A DNA stretch of 26,453 nucleotides, taken from assembly GCA_004524515.1 (NCBI GenBank), contig SDNV01000025.1, positions 1-26,453 of the forward strand. Direction: 5' to 3'. The notes under the pieces are model-generated. The model was given only the letters and a program-made list of their open reading frames with translations. It was not told the DNA's origin and did no database searches. This DNA is from Promethearchaeota archaeon. Its GTDB lineage: Archaea; Asgardarchaeota; Lokiarchaeia; Sigynarchaeales; SOKP01. Of the stretch, positions 1-7,967 are shown piece after piece; within the stretch, counting starts at the first letter, position 1, and each line of letters opens with the position of its first letter. The translations under genes and the position numbers were made by a program.

Positions 1-83
1 GTAATATTAGATATTTGTACTTTTAAAATTTAATAAATACTTTTATCAATAGTTAGCATTTAAATAATATAAAAAAGTGAATA

Positions 84-701
84 ATGGGAGAAAAATTGTT
101 AAAAATCGTAGTTTATTCCGATTATATCTGTCCTTTTTGCTACATCGGCTTCCACCGAATGGAAAAACTAAAAGAACAGTTTGAGTTAGATATCGAATGG
201 CAACCCTTTGAAATTCATCCAGAAACTCCTAAAGAAGGTTTTTTTGTAAACAATTTACCCTTTCCAAAAGGATACCTAGATATGGTCTTTGCTAATGTAA
301 AACGACTCGCTGATGAGGATGGATTAACTGTTCAATTTTCCGGAACGCTCCCAAATTCACGATTGGCGCTTTTTACCGCGGAGTTTGCAAGAAAAAATGG
401 AAAATTCGATGATTTCCATAAATTAGTATTTGAGAGTTATTGGAAAGAGGGAAAAGACATCGGAAATCTTTCTCTACTCTTGGATCTCGCAGAGTCTATT
501 GGATTGAACAGGAATGAAATACAAGCTTATATTAAAAATGACGACCCGCTCAAAGAATTACAAAAATCCCTAATAGAATTGAGAAAATATGGAATTAATG
601 GAGTACCTACATTCATTATAGGTGATAGAATGGTTGTTGGAGCTCAATCCTATGAGGTTTTCAGAAACGTAATTCAAACAGTTTTGGAAGAGAATACATA
701 A
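84..701 (+). CDS. FrnE/DsbA-family thiol oxidoreductase
   Basis: Predicted cytoplasmic thioredoxin-fold oxidoreductase of 205 residues in the DsbA/FrnE family, which also includes 2-hydroxychromene-2-carboxylate isomerases. Seen: a beta strand followed by the redox motif CPFC near residue 18 and the FrnE-type continuation YIG. A helical insertion fills the middle (about residues 60-150). The cis-proline loop GVPTFIIGDR lies near residue 175, as expected for a thioredoxin fold. There is no signal peptide or membrane segment, unlike periplasmic DsbA. The ATG follows GTGA (77-80) at short spacing. The gene is convergent with the small membrane protein downstream. The exact substrate (protein dithiols or a small molecule) cannot be read from the sequence. 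The family call is secure; the role is not. Confidence 0.85.
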   Translation: MGEKLLKIVVYSDYICPFCYIGFHRMEKLKEQFELDIEWQPFEIHPETPKEGFFVNNLPFPKGYLDMVFANVKRLADEDGLTVQFSGTLPNSRLALFTAEFARKNGKFDDFHKLVFESYWKEGKDIGNLSLLLDLAESIGLNRNEIQAYIKNDDPLKELQKSLIELRKYGINGVPTFIIGDRMVVGAQSYEVFRNVIQTVLEENT

Positions 702-736
702 ACTCATTAAGCAAATATATTTATTAATATTTCTGA

Positions 737-964
737 CTAAGATTTCTGCACTCTCTTTTCTGCCCATAATACAAACTGAATTCTGGTAAAAACTAATATA
801 CCCCCAAGAAATAGTGCTATGCCTAGATATAATAAATATTGTAATTCTCTTTTCGGTGAATTGAGATAAAGGATTGTCCAAATGATAAGAATTAAAACTG
901 CGATAAGGATTAAAATCAAAGACATGTTTCTAACTTTAGTATCTAACTTGATGATTACTTCCAT
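737..964 (-). CDS. Small two-helix membrane protein, unknown function
   Basis: A short protein of about 75 residues with two strongly hydrophobic segments. The first is a run of Leu/Ile/Val near residues 18-35, and the second is YLGIALFLGGILVFT near residues 47-61. A basic tail (EKRVQKS) follows, so a two-pass membrane hairpin is likely. An ATG at 973 is in frame, but the candidate SD AGAGGA (974-979) abuts it with no spacer. ATG 964 is therefore preferred, although its spacing (about 9 nt) is a little long. The gene fills the space between dsbA-like and the divergent radical SAM gene. I do not recognise the family. An overlapping minus-strand frame at 570-881 runs into the dsbA-like gene and is less credible. 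Confidence 0.55.
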   Translation of the reverse strand: MEVIIKLDTKVRNMSLILILIAVLILIIWTILYLNSPKRELQYLLYLGIALFLGGILVFTRIQFVLWAEKRVQKS

Positions 965-981
965 TAGTACCATTCCTCTAA

Positions 982-995
982 AATAAATATTTATT
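982..995. promoter_or_regulatory. Palindromic TATA-like element between divergent genes
   Basis: AATAAATATTTATT is a perfect 14-bp palindrome in the 49-nt gap between the divergent membrane-protein and radical SAM genes. On the plus strand its centre is about 34 nt from ATG 1023. That would give an mRNA with a leader of under 10 nt, and no SD is visible there. It could also fire toward the minus-strand gene, but the short spacing on that side fits less well with its SD. Confidence 0.35.
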
Positions 996-1022
996 AGTAT
1001 TATTCTATACTTATATTATTTT

Positions 1023-1838
1023 ATGAAAATCAATTTTCGAGAAGCTAAACAAATTATTACAAAGAGTACTATCCCCACTATAGATTATGTTATTAATCCT
1101 TATACCGGTTGTCAGCACGGATGTATTTATTGTTACGCAGAATTTATGATACGATTTACGGGTCATAAGGGAGATAAATGGGGACAATTTTTAGATATAA
1201 AAACTTTTAACGTAAATAGAATTAAGCCTCAAAAATATGATGGAAAAACGATTCTCATCAGCTCCGTCACAGATCCTTATATTCCCTCAGAATTAAAATA
1301 TCAAAATACTCGCAAAATTTTGGAAAGACTTGTAGGAACTAAAGCTGAACTAATTATTCTTACCAAATCCAAATTCGTTCAGCGAGATATCGACTTATTT
1401 CAAAAATTTGAGAATATTGAAGTGGGCATATCAATTAGCACTTTGGATGACAATTTTTCAAAAGTTATTGAGCCTAGTGCATCAAGACCACAGGAGAGAT
1501 TAAATACCATTCAAACATTAAGTGAGCAAAATATTAAGACTTATATATTCATTTCCCCTTTTTTTCCCGGAATAACGGATTTTCGTGAAATAATTAAAAG
1601 ATCCATGCATTATACGAACTATTATATGTTTGAAAATTTGAATTTTCGCCCTCATAACGTCCCTCGTATTTTTAAAGTAATTAAAAATTATTATCCGAAT
1701 CTTTTACCGTTATATCAAGAATTTAAAAGAGATCCTTCTAGATGGGATTTAATAGAACATGAAATTGAAGCCTACTGCGACAAAACTAATCTTAAATACA
1801 GTATTGAATTCCATCATGGGGGATTTTCAAAATCATGA
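1023..1838 (+). CDS. SPL-like radical SAM protein (SplB/Rv2578c type)
   Basis: Radical S-adenosylmethionine enzyme of 271 residues. The cluster-binding motif Cx3Cx2C is formed by Cys30, Cys34 and Cys37 (CQHGCIYC) and is preceded by NPYTG, the usual context in the spore-photoproduct-lyase-like subgroup. A second family hallmark, SSVTDPYIPSE, lies near residue 80. The rest follows a partial TIM-barrel pattern, including LIILTKS near residue 113. These proteins bind a [4Fe-4S] cluster and cleave SAM reductively. Most archaeal members have no proven substrate, and this one need not repair spore photoproduct. No SD is seen before ATG 1023, so leaderless translation is likely. The gene stands alone and faces the divergent membrane protein. 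Confidence 0.88.
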   Translation: MKINFREAKQIITKSTIPTIDYVINPYTGCQHGCIYCYAEFMIRFTGHKGDKWGQFLDIKTFNVNRIKPQKYDGKTILISSVTDPYIPSELKYQNTRKILERLVGTKAELIILTKSKFVQRDIDLFQKFENIEVGISISTLDDNFSKVIEPSASRPQERLNTIQTLSEQNIKTYIFISPFFPGITDFREIIKRSMHYTNYYMFENLNFRPHNVPRIFKVIKNYYPNLLPLYQEFKRDPSRWDLIEHEIEAYCDKTNLKYSIEFHHGGFSKS

Positions 1839-1877
1839 AGTTCTAATATAAAAAATTAAAAAGATAGGAAAAAGAAT

Positions 1878-2078
1878 CTATTCTTCAGTCTCGGAAGATT
1901 CTTCTGGTTGTTCTTTTTGAAAATTAGTAAATGAACCCTTAACTTCATTATAATCTAATGTAACAACCGTGTGACCTCTATGCTTTCCCTCGAATAATTT
2001 TAATACTTCAAGATTTTTTGAATTTTCAGGATGAATAATAGCGTATTCTCTGCATTTCATACATGCCTTAACTCGAAT
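1878..2078 (-). CDS. Small CxxC protein, paralogue A, apparent ATT start
   Basis: A small acidic-tailed protein of unknown function, probably metal-binding. Read from ATT at 2076-2078 it has 66 residues, the same length as paralogue B. It aligns to B without gaps, and the first 54 positions show 27 identities by hand count. Shared positions include Cys6 and Cys9 (CxxC), IHP at 15-17, KH at 32-33, His36, and FTN at 50-52. The ATT lies 4 nt after GAGGTGAT (2083-2090), the same arrangement (GTGATATAA + start) as kinase B's ATG. The first ATG (2060) would give 60 residues, lose Cys6, and has only a weak AAGG upstream. A CxxC with conserved His residues suggests a small zinc finger, but this is inference. 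Confidence 0.7.
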   Translation of the reverse strand: MRVKACMKCREYAIIHPENSKNLEVLKLFEGKHRGHTVVTLDYNEVKGSFTNFQKEQPEESSETEE

Positions 2079-2082
2079 TTAT

Positions 2083-2090
2083 ATCACCTC
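2083..2090 (-). promoter_or_regulatory. Strong Shine-Dalgarno deciding an ATT start
   Basis: On the minus strand this reads GAGGTGAT, an 8-base match to the complement of the usual 16S 3' end (AUCACCUC). It sits 4 nt before ATT 2078. Kinase B carries CAAGTGATATAAATG with identical spacing, which supports use of the ATT. Confidence 0.7.
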
Positions 2091-2392
2091 AATTATTATA
2101 GGTAAGCTAAATTTTATCACGTCTTGTAATTTATGATTGGATAATAATTTTATGAAATTTTTAAAAATTGATGTTATAAATTATTTAATTGGATTATAAC
2201 AATTTTACTTACTATTTTTTATTCGATAAATCGAATATTTTTCTATATTTGAGTTAACAATAATGTTAATTATAAATTTGTTTTTTTAGTATTTAATAAT
2301 TAATATTCTTAAAATAATTTTATTTGCTCTTTAGAATTTTCTAAATATTCCTTATGTAACCAAGAAAGAATATTAATTTAAAACACTTTTTC
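2091..2392. other. AT-rich intergenic stretch, no gene seen
   Basis: About 300 bases between the two small CxxC genes. No convincing coding frame, RNA gene or long repeat is visible. The part next to 2090 should hold the promoter of paralogue A. CATAAATTA on the minus strand, near 2127-2135, is a possible TATA box that would give a leader of about 26 nt carrying the strong SD. The rest is homopolymer-rich A/T. Confidence 0.5.
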
Positions 2393-2593
2393 TTAGCTAT
2401 CTACTTTTACTGATTTCTTATAATTGTTGGATTGTGCGTTAGTAAAATCTTCTTTTATTTCACTCAGATCAACAGTAATTATGGTGTGATAACCATGTTT
2501 AGTTTCAAATTCTTTAATTGTATTTATATTAATTGGATTGTCTGGGTGAATTACTACATATTGTTTACACTTAAGACATGCGCGAGCTCTCAT
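2393..2593 (-). CDS. Small CxxC protein, paralogue B
   Basis: A 66-residue protein, the full-length paralogue of the gene at 1878-2078. It begins MRARACLKCKQY, placing CxxC at residues 6-9. IHPDNP follows at 15-20, then a helix ending in ETKHGYH (30-36), a strand with TVD, and FTN. The CxxC together with His16, His33 and His36 could bind zinc, though the set is not a canonical treble clef. The SD GAGGT (2600-2604) lies 6 nt before ATG 2593, and a TATA box lies at 2625-2634. Both paralogues face the same way and each seems to have its own promoter. The function is unknown; the small size and metal-site look suggest a nucleic-acid or protein-binding adaptor, which is speculative. Confidence 0.72.
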   Translation of the reverse strand: MRARACLKCKQYVVIHPDNPININTIKEFETKHGYHTIITVDLSEIKEDFTNAQSNNYKKSVKVDS

Positions 2594-2624
2594 AGAAATA
2601 CCTCTTATTTTTAATACATCCTAA

Positions 2625-2634
2625 TATTTATAAA
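2625..2634 (-). promoter_or_regulatory. TATA box of small CxxC paralogue B
   Basis: The minus strand reads TTTATAAATA, centred about 37 nt upstream of ATG 2593. Archaeal spacing puts the transcription start near 2603, so the leader is about 10 nt and begins around the SD. Confidence 0.5.
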
Positions 2635-2727
2635 AAAAGAAGAAGAGAATTTCAAATTTTCATTTATAATTTAAAAATTCTTTGGACAAAAGGGTTCTAT
2701 AAACCCAATATTTTTTTAATTAAAAAT

Positions 2728-4974
2728 TCAAATTTCCATGAGATTAGGGATAGTTGAGTTGAATAATTGTTTCATTTTATCGATATCAAGTTTATAGTCT
2801 TTATTTTTGAATCCCTTAATTATTATTTCTGGTTCGGAGATTATGTTTCCTATTTTTTTAATATGTACGTTAAATTGTTTAGAAATCTTCATTGTTTTTT
2901 CATAATGCTGAGGTTCCACCTCTATGATAAATCTTCCAACTGATTCGCTGAATAATAATTCATCCTCTCGCATTTTTTTATCATAATATTCCTTTAAATC
3001 TAAATCTGCTCCTAGTTTATTCTTAAAACACATTTCAGCTATGGTTATGATAAAGCCTCCCTTATTCACATCATGATTTGCTTTTACTAGATTTTCTTCA
3101 TAGAGCTTAATAAGAAAATTCCATCTATCCTTTATTTCCTGTTCATTAACTTTCGGAGGGATTCCCCCTTCTAAATCAAAAATTACAGAGTGATATTCAG
3201 AACCGCCCAATTCTGGTCTGGTGTTCCCTATAATAAATATATCATTCCCTGGTTTTTTAAATGATGAGCTGATAATGTTTTCTCTACCCTCAATAAGACC
3301 GAGAATCATGATTATTGGGGTTCCTTTAATTGCAGTATTGCTCACCTCATCTTCATTATAAAAGGAAACATTTCCTCCCACTACTGGAATTCTTAAATCT
3401 TTGCAAAAGTCTGCCATGCCTTTTACGGCTTGAGAAAAATACCAAAAAGAAACGGGTTTTTCCGGGTTTCCAAAATTACAACAATTAACCATTGCCATCG
3501 GTTTTGCTCCATTTGCTAACACGTTTCCACAAATTTCGACTAGACCTCCTTTTGCACCTTCGTAGGGATCTAAATAACAATGCTTGGAGTTTACACCCAC
3601 ACTGGCGGCCATAAATTTATTTGTACCTATTATCCGTAGAACTCCAGAATCTCCTTCTCCACATTTAACTACAGATCTAACCCCCACCTCATGATCATAT
3701 TGACGAAATACCCATTCTTTACTACAAATATTTTCTGAGGCAATTAGCTTATAAATAATCTCTTCTAATCCCAAAGTAGGTTTTGGAGTTCTCTGAGCAA
3801 GTAATTGATCTAAATAATCCGGGCGTTTTTCTTCTCTTGGAATTGTGGGGGGATCTGAAAGTGCTCTTGAGGGTAAATTTACCACAAGGTTATCTCCATC
3901 ATATACCTTTAAAATTTTTGAATCGTCGACCCTTCCTATTATCGCATGAGCCATTTCAAACTTTTTAAAAATCTCTAAGATTGTGTCTAGACCTTCAGGT
4001 TTAACTATAAATGCCATTCTTTCTTGAGATTCTGAGAGCATTATTTCAAACGAATTCATACCTGGTTCTCTTATAAATATTTTCGACATATCAATTTTTG
4101 CTCCTGTGCCCCCATCCCCGGTTAATTCGCTTAATGCACATGTTAGCCCTCCTCCTCCGAGATCCTTCAATCCTCTCACATATCCCGTTTTTACCGCTTC
4201 TAGTGTAGCCTCAATAATCATTTTTTTTGTAAAAGGATCTCCTATTTGAACCGCAGGTCTATCTGCCTCTGACATTTCAGTTAGAGTTCGTGAAGCAAAG
4301 GTAACTCCATGAATTCCATCTCTCCCAGTGGATCCTCCCATCAGAATCACATAATCTCCTGGATTGAAGGCTTTACTGGGGGCATGTTTAAAATCCTCAA
4401 TTTTTCCTAAGCCAATACATGCAACATTAACTAAACAATTACTCTCAAAGCTTTTATCAAATTCAACCTCTCCTCCAATAGTAGGAATTCCTGTACAATT
4501 ACCATAATCCGCAATTCCCTTTATTACATATTTAAATAACCATTGTGAGTGAGGATTATCTTTCAGGGGTCCAAAGCGTAATGGATCTAATAACGCAATA
4601 GGTCGAACCCCCATGCATAAGATATCTCTTATGATTCCTCCTATACCTGTTGCTGCTCCATGGTATGGTTCAATTGCAGAAGGATGATTGTGGGATTCTA
4701 TTCTAAATGCTAAACAATATCCATCTCCAATATCTATTACTCCCGCATCCTGTCCTGGACCGGCAAGGACATAATCATAATTCTTTTCAGCATCCTCAAA
4801 TTGTTTTAATTTTGGACGTGAAGATTTATAGGAACAATGTTCTGAATGCATAACATCAAACATTCCCCACTCTGTGATTGAGGGCTCTCGCTTTAAAACG
4901 TCTTTAATTTGAGTTATTTCGCGTGAAGTTAAATCAATTTCTACTTTATCTCCATTTATTTGTACTTTCGGCAT
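2728..4974 (-). CDS. purL: Phosphoribosylformylglycinamidine synthase subunit PurL
   Basis: The synthetase subunit of FGAM synthase. It converts FGAR to FGAM in purine synthesis using ATP and ammonia supplied by PurQ. At 748 residues it is the small archaeal/Gram-positive PurL, which needs separate PurS and PurQ, not the ~1300-residue fused form. Seen: HSEHCSYKSSRPKL from His43, with the SEHC histidine (His46) expected to be catalytic. RIESHNHPSAIEP and GAATGIGGIIRD lie near residues 92-115. The DLGGGGL loop is near 270, and the second AIRS-like half contains GGNVSFYNE and a DVNKGG motif near 640. It starts 2 nt after the purQ stop, so it is co-transcribed and probably translationally coupled. 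The frame appears intact. Confidence 0.97.
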   Translation of the reverse strand: MPKVQINGDKVEIDLTSREITQIKDVLKREPSITEWGMFDVMHSEHCSYKSSRPKLKQFEDAEKNYDYVLAGPGQDAGVIDIGDGYCLAFRIESHNHPSAIEPYHGAATGIGGIIRDILCMGVRPIALLDPLRFGPLKDNPHSQWLFKYVIKGIADYGNCTGIPTIGGEVEFDKSFESNCLVNVACIGLGKIEDFKHAPSKAFNPGDYVILMGGSTGRDGIHGVTFASRTLTEMSEADRPAVQIGDPFTKKMIIEATLEAVKTGYVRGLKDLGGGGLTCALSELTGDGGTGAKIDMSKIFIREPGMNSFEIMLSESQERMAFIVKPEGLDTILEIFKKFEMAHAIIGRVDDSKILKVYDGDNLVVNLPSRALSDPPTIPREEKRPDYLDQLLAQRTPKPTLGLEEIIYKLIASENICSKEWVFRQYDHEVGVRSVVKCGEGDSGVLRIIGTNKFMAASVGVNSKHCYLDPYEGAKGGLVEICGNVLANGAKPMAMVNCCNFGNPEKPVSFWYFSQAVKGMADFCKDLRIPVVGGNVSFYNEDEVSNTAIKGTPIIMILGLIEGRENIISSSFKKPGNDIFIIGNTRPELGGSEYHSVIFDLEGGIPPKVNEQEIKDRWNFLIKLYEENLVKANHDVNKGGFIITIAEMCFKNKLGADLDLKEYYDKKMREDELLFSESVGRFIIEVEPQHYEKTMKISKQFNVHIKKIGNIISEPEIIIKGFKNKDYKLDIDKMKQLFNSTIPNLMEI

Positions 4975-4976
4975 TA

Positions 4977-5684
4977 CTATGCCCTCCTTTTAATAAATTC
5001 AACCATCGATTCAAAAAAATATTTTCCGTGGGTCGTTCCATATGGACTTAATATTTCCTCTGAAGCCCTCTCAGGATGAGGCATCAATCCCAGACAATTT
5101 TGTTCCAGATTACAGACTCCTGCCACATTATCCATAGAACCATTTGGATTTGATTCTGTTGTTAAGTCTCCCTGTCTATTTGAATAACGAAAAACTATTT
5201 GATTGTTTTCCTCTAATTCTTTTAGATTATCTGTAAAATATCGTCCCTCTCCATGAGCAATAGGAATGTCAAGAATATCTGCTATTCTCATTTTATTTGT
5301 AAAAGCTGTTTTATTATTCTCAACTTTTATATTGATCCATTTACATATAAATTTAAGAGATTCATTTTTTAATAGGGCCCCTGGGAGAAATTCTGCTTCT
5401 GCCAATATCTGAAAACCGTTGCAGATCCCAATAATAGGTCGTCCATCATTTAACATTACTCTTGCTTCGTCTATTGCAGGGCTATGAGCAGCAATAATTC
5501 CAGCTCTTAAATAATCCCCAAAAGAGAAGCCGCCAGGGAGTATTACTCCGTCATAATGTTTTTCTTTGAAATGATTGTGCCATATCAGATCGGCTTCAAT
5601 ATTCATCACATTGGTCAGAACATGTATTGTATCCAAATCACAATTTGCTCCTGGAAATTGTATAACCGCTATTTTTATACTCAT
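4977..5684 (-). CDS. purQ: FGAM synthase glutaminase subunit PurQ
   Basis: Class I glutamine amidotransferase of 235 residues that hydrolyses glutamine and passes ammonia to PurL. The catalytic triad is visible: Cys88 in the nucleophile elbow GICNGFQ, and His203 with Glu205 in LGLMPHPE. The oxyanion region GGFSFGDYLRAG lies at 51-62, and the family motif HGEGRY is near residue 165. Length and motifs are ordinary for the stand-alone subunit. It lies between purS (3 nt upstream) and purL (2 nt downstream), the arrangement expected for a PurSQL complex. The start is supported by the motif position and the tight junction with purS. Confidence 0.97.
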   Translation of the reverse strand: MSIKIAVIQFPGANCDLDTIHVLTNVMNIEADLIWHNHFKEKHYDGVILPGGFSFGDYLRAGIIAAHSPAIDEARVMLNDGRPIIGICNGFQILAEAEFLPGALLKNESLKFICKWINIKVENNKTAFTNKMRIADILDIPIAHGEGRYFTDNLKELEENNQIVFRYSNRQGDLTTESNPNGSMDNVAGVCNLEQNCLGLMPHPERASEEILSPYGTTHGKYFFESMVEFIKRRA

Positions 5685-5687
5685 TTT

Positions 5688-5957
5688 TTAATTCTCTTTT
5701 GTTAAATTTAGAATCTTGAAGTTTTGAGTAACTGGATTATAAATTCGCAATTTGTTTAATAAGTCTTCTACAATTTCTTTTGCTTTCTGCTCAGTTTCAG
5801 CTTTAAGATAGAATCTTAAATATTGACCACTTCGAACATTGGAAACCATATCATACCCTTTTTTCGCAAGAAGGTCTCTTTTAATGGTTTCGCCTACTGG
5901 ATCACGAGCAGCAGGTTTATTTTCTAAGACAATTTCTACAATATATTCTATTGCCAT
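5688..5957 (-). CDS. purS: FGAM synthase subunit PurS
   Basis: An 89-residue small subunit that bridges PurL and PurQ in the FGAM synthase complex. Seen: an N-terminal strand (EYIVEIVLENKP), then the family segment DPVGETIKRDLLAKKGYD, then SNVRSGQYLRFYL and a C-terminal helix with VEDLLNKLRIYNPV. This is the usual PurS ferredoxin-like pattern. It is the first gene of purSQL. No SD is visible, and a TATA box about 27 nt upstream implies that the mRNA begins at or next to the ATG. Confidence 0.95.
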   Translation of the reverse strand: MAIEYIVEIVLENKPAARDPVGETIKRDLLAKKGYDMVSNVRSGQYLRFYLKAETEQKAKEIVEDLLNKLRIYNPVTQNFKILNLTKEN

Positions 5958-5975
5958 TTATGAAAAGAAAAGTTA

Positions 5976-5990
5976 ATAATAATTATAATA
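5976..5990 (-). promoter_or_regulatory. TATA box of the purSQL operon
   Basis: On the minus strand, TTATAATTATTATTA is centred near 5984. The predicted start of transcription falls at about 5957, exactly the purS ATG. A leaderless purSQL mRNA fits the lack of an SD. Confidence 0.5.
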
Positions 5991-6071
5991 ATTCTTATTA
6001 ATTTAAAAATAACACCCAATAACGACAAAAATGAGAACTAATAATAACGACAATAGAACTCTGATATATAT

Positions 6072-6089
6072 ACTAACAAAAAAGTTAGT
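6072..6089 (-). terminator. Hairpin with oligo-T loop
   Basis: ACTAAC and GTTAGT form a perfect 6-bp inverted repeat around a run of six A, which is six T on the minus strand. It lies about 14 nt past the stop of the 71-residue membrane protein gene and upstream of the purS promoter. It probably ends transcription between the two units. Confidence 0.45.
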
Positions 6090-6102
6090 TATTTGGATAG
6101 CT

Positions 6103-6318
6103 TTATTGATAAAGAAGGAAGAAGCTAATAAATACCATTAAAAACAATGATAATAGTGCAAGTCCATAACTATATTTACTTAATTTTGGCAATTTATTCT
6201 CTTTAATATTAACTCCTTTCATTTTCTTTGCTTTGAGCACACTCAATAAAATTAATAGAAATGAAACAATAAACAATCCAAAATTCATAAATAATAAAAT
6301 TAATGCAAAATCAGTCAT
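6103..6318 (-). CDS. Small two-helix membrane protein, unknown function
   Basis: A 71-residue protein with two long hydrophobic helices, about residues 4-28 and 49-70. They are joined by a lysine-rich loop (KAKKMKG ... KENKLPKLSK), giving a two-pass hairpin with a positively charged loop. I do not recognise the family. It lies 46 nt downstream of purC but has its own TATA-like box (6341-6352), which places the mRNA start at the ATG. It may therefore be transcribed separately as well as by read-through from purC. Nothing links it functionally to purine synthesis beyond position. Confidence 0.68.
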   Translation of the reverse strand: MTDFALILLFMNFGLFIVSFLLILLSVLKAKKMKGVNIKENKLPKLSKYSYGLALLSLFLMVFISFFLLYQ

Positions 6319-6340
6319 TATACATCATTTTCGATAGTAA

Positions 6341-6352
6341 AGTATTTAAATC
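6341..6352 (-). promoter_or_regulatory. TATA box of the 71-residue membrane protein
   Basis: The minus strand reads GATTTAAATACT, centred about 28 nt before ATG 6318. Transcription would start at the ATG, and no SD is seen. Confidence 0.45.
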
Positions 6353-6364
6353 TTTTCTTAGAAA

Positions 6365-7342
6365 TTATAAGTATTGTGCTTTTTTTAAATTTGCGATAAT
6401 TCGTTCCGTAACGTCTGAAACTTCTGGTTTAAATTGCTTCCCGGTTATCTTTTGATAACTCTTCATATACCTTTTTGCTAACTCTATTTTTATATCATTA
6501 GATATTGGAGGAATTTCTTGGTCGGGGGTTATATTAGGAAAAATGTCGGGATAAGTCTCCATTAACCACCCTCTAAAAATTTCTTTATCCAATATCTCTG
6601 GTTCATTGTCTTCATTGAATCTCTCTTCATATGTGTCGGCAATCCAAAATCGAGAGGAATCTTGAGTATGAATCTCATCAATTACATATAGCTCACCGTC
6701 TTTTAATCCAAATTCATATTTCGTATCCACTAAAATAAGTCCATTCTTCTTACAGTACTCTTGTCCAAACTTAAATAATTTTATAGAGGCATCTTCCATT
6801 AGGTCATATAACTCTTTATCGATAAAACCTTGTTGAATTAACTCTTGTTTGGTTAAATAAATATCGTGGCCAGATTCAGCTTTTGTTGAGGGAGTAACCA
6901 GGATGTCATCTAATTTTTGATTTTTTTTAAGCCCTTTAGGTAATTTTATCCCCGAAGTTGCTTTTCCTTCCTTATAATTTCGCCACGCGGTTCCTGTTAA
7001 ATATGCTCTAATTATAAACTCAACAGGTATCGTTTCACATTGATGAACTACTGCAACATTAGGATCTGGGATCTCAATAATGTGATTTTTTACAATATTT
7101 TTGCTTTGATCAAACCAAAAAGCGGATATCTGGTTAAGCATTTGTCCTTTGAATGGAATAGTTGTAATCACCCGATCAAACGCAGATAAACGGTCAGTTG
7201 CAATTATAATTCTCACATCTTCTCGAATATAATTGTCTCTTACTTTACCTTTGTATAATTTCCCCAAAGGTGGAAAATTAGTTTCTTTTAAAGTTTTATC
7301 CAGTTGATTCTTGATTAATTCTTCAATATTTTGTTCAGTCAT
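6365..7342 (-). CDS. purC: SAICAR synthase PurC
   Basis: Phosphoribosylaminoimidazole-succinocarboxamide synthase: CAIR + aspartate + ATP to SAICAR, a later step of the same pathway as purSQL. At 325 residues it resembles the longer yeast Ade1-type enzyme more than the ~240-residue bacterial form. Seen: YKGKVRDNY (ATP-binding strand region, near residue 29), ATDRLSAFDRV (near 49), IRAYLTGTAWRNYKEG (near 111), DTKYEFG and DEIHTQDSSRFW, the family's substrate motifs. It faces the same way as purSQL but is separated from it by the small membrane gene and a hairpin, so it is probably its own transcription unit. A weak AATTTAAAA box lies 23-27 nt upstream. Confidence 0.96.
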   Translation of the reverse strand: MTEQNIEELIKNQLDKTLKETNFPPLGKLYKGKVRDNYIREDVRIIIATDRLSAFDRVITTIPFKGQMLNQISAFWFDQSKNIVKNHIIEIPDPNVAVVHQCETIPVEFIIRAYLTGTAWRNYKEGKATSGIKLPKGLKKNQKLDDILVTPSTKAESGHDIYLTKQELIQQGFIDKELYDLMEDASIKLFKFGQEYCKKNGLILVDTKYEFGLKDGELYVIDEIHTQDSSRFWIADTYEERFNEDNEPEILDKEIFRGWLMETYPDIFPNITPDQEIPPISNDIKIELAKRYMKSYQKITGKQFKPEVSDVTERIIANLKKAQYL

Positions 7343-7448
7343 GTTTTATAATTCGATTTTTTTTAAATTGTATTTTTTTATTTTTTACCTAATTAAATTT
7401 TTACTGTTAACATAAAAATAACCGAAATTAGATAGTAAGGGAGAATTT

Positions 7449-7817
7449 CTATTTCTTATAATAAACTCCATTATTAAATTCTCTAATTGGATATTTATTT
7501 CTATTTATTTCCATTTTTTTTTCGAAAGCTTGTACAATATCTATATCCAGTGAATTACATAAACTTATTAAATAGACTAAAACATCTGCCATCTCGTTTG
7601 ATATTTTATCGATAAATTCTTTATTCATTAATATATCATTTATATCGAGCTCTTTAAACAAAAAAAGCTCGGATAACTCTGCTGCTTCAATTTGTAGCGC
7701 TTGGATTAAATTTTTTGGAGTATGGTATTGAGTCCAATCCCGCTCTTGTACAAACTTTTTTACTTCATTTCTTAAAAATGAAATAGTTGTATTATTTTCA
7801 TTCCGATTAGTGTCCAT
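7449..7817 (-). CDS. MazG-like nucleotide pyrophosphohydrolase (dCTPP1/RS21-C6 type)
   Basis: A 122-residue all-alpha NTP pyrophosphohydrolase, expected to convert a (d)NTP to the (d)NMP plus pyrophosphate as house-cleaning. The two metal-binding motifs are intact: Glu44xxGlu47 in QIEAAELSEL, and Glu75xxAsp78 in NEMADVLVYL. The upstream WTQYHTPKNL and the C-terminal KMEINRNKYPI match the dCTPP1/XTP3TPA-like branch rather than full-length MazG. A TATA box (7839-7850) predicts transcription starting at the ATG, and no SD is seen. It lies downstream of dhaK's divergent promoter, and no functional link to its neighbours is visible. Substrate preference cannot be read from sequence. Confidence 0.9.
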   Translation of the reverse strand: MDTNRNENNTTISFLRNEVKKFVQERDWTQYHTPKNLIQALQIEAAELSELFLFKELDINDILMNKEFIDKISNEMADVLVYLISLCNSLDIDIVQAFEKKMEINRNKYPIREFNNGVYYKK

Positions 7818-7838
7818 TTTTAAATTCAGTATTAAACC

Positions 7839-7850
7839 TATTTATATTGA
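7839..7850 (-). promoter_or_regulatory. TATA box of the MazG-like gene
   Basis: Minus strand AATATAAATAGG, centred about 27 nt upstream of ATG 7817. A leaderless message is predicted. Confidence 0.5.
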
Positions 7851-7967
7851 AGTATAGATAACAATCATTCGAGATTTCTATTAAAATTACATATTAAATC
7901 ATTAATGTATAGACATTATTAATTTGGTTTAACAATATGCATATTATTAAAACATAGGGATTTAATT

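Noticed and set aside
570..881. Minus-strand frame of 103 codons
   Set aside because: It overlaps the 3' end of the dsbA-like gene and the better hydrophobic-protein frame, and its product looks like no protein family.
2091..2392. Possible small RNA or tRNA in the AT-rich gap
   Set aside because: No T-loop-like GTTCAAATC segment, G/C-rich stem or box motifs found by eye.
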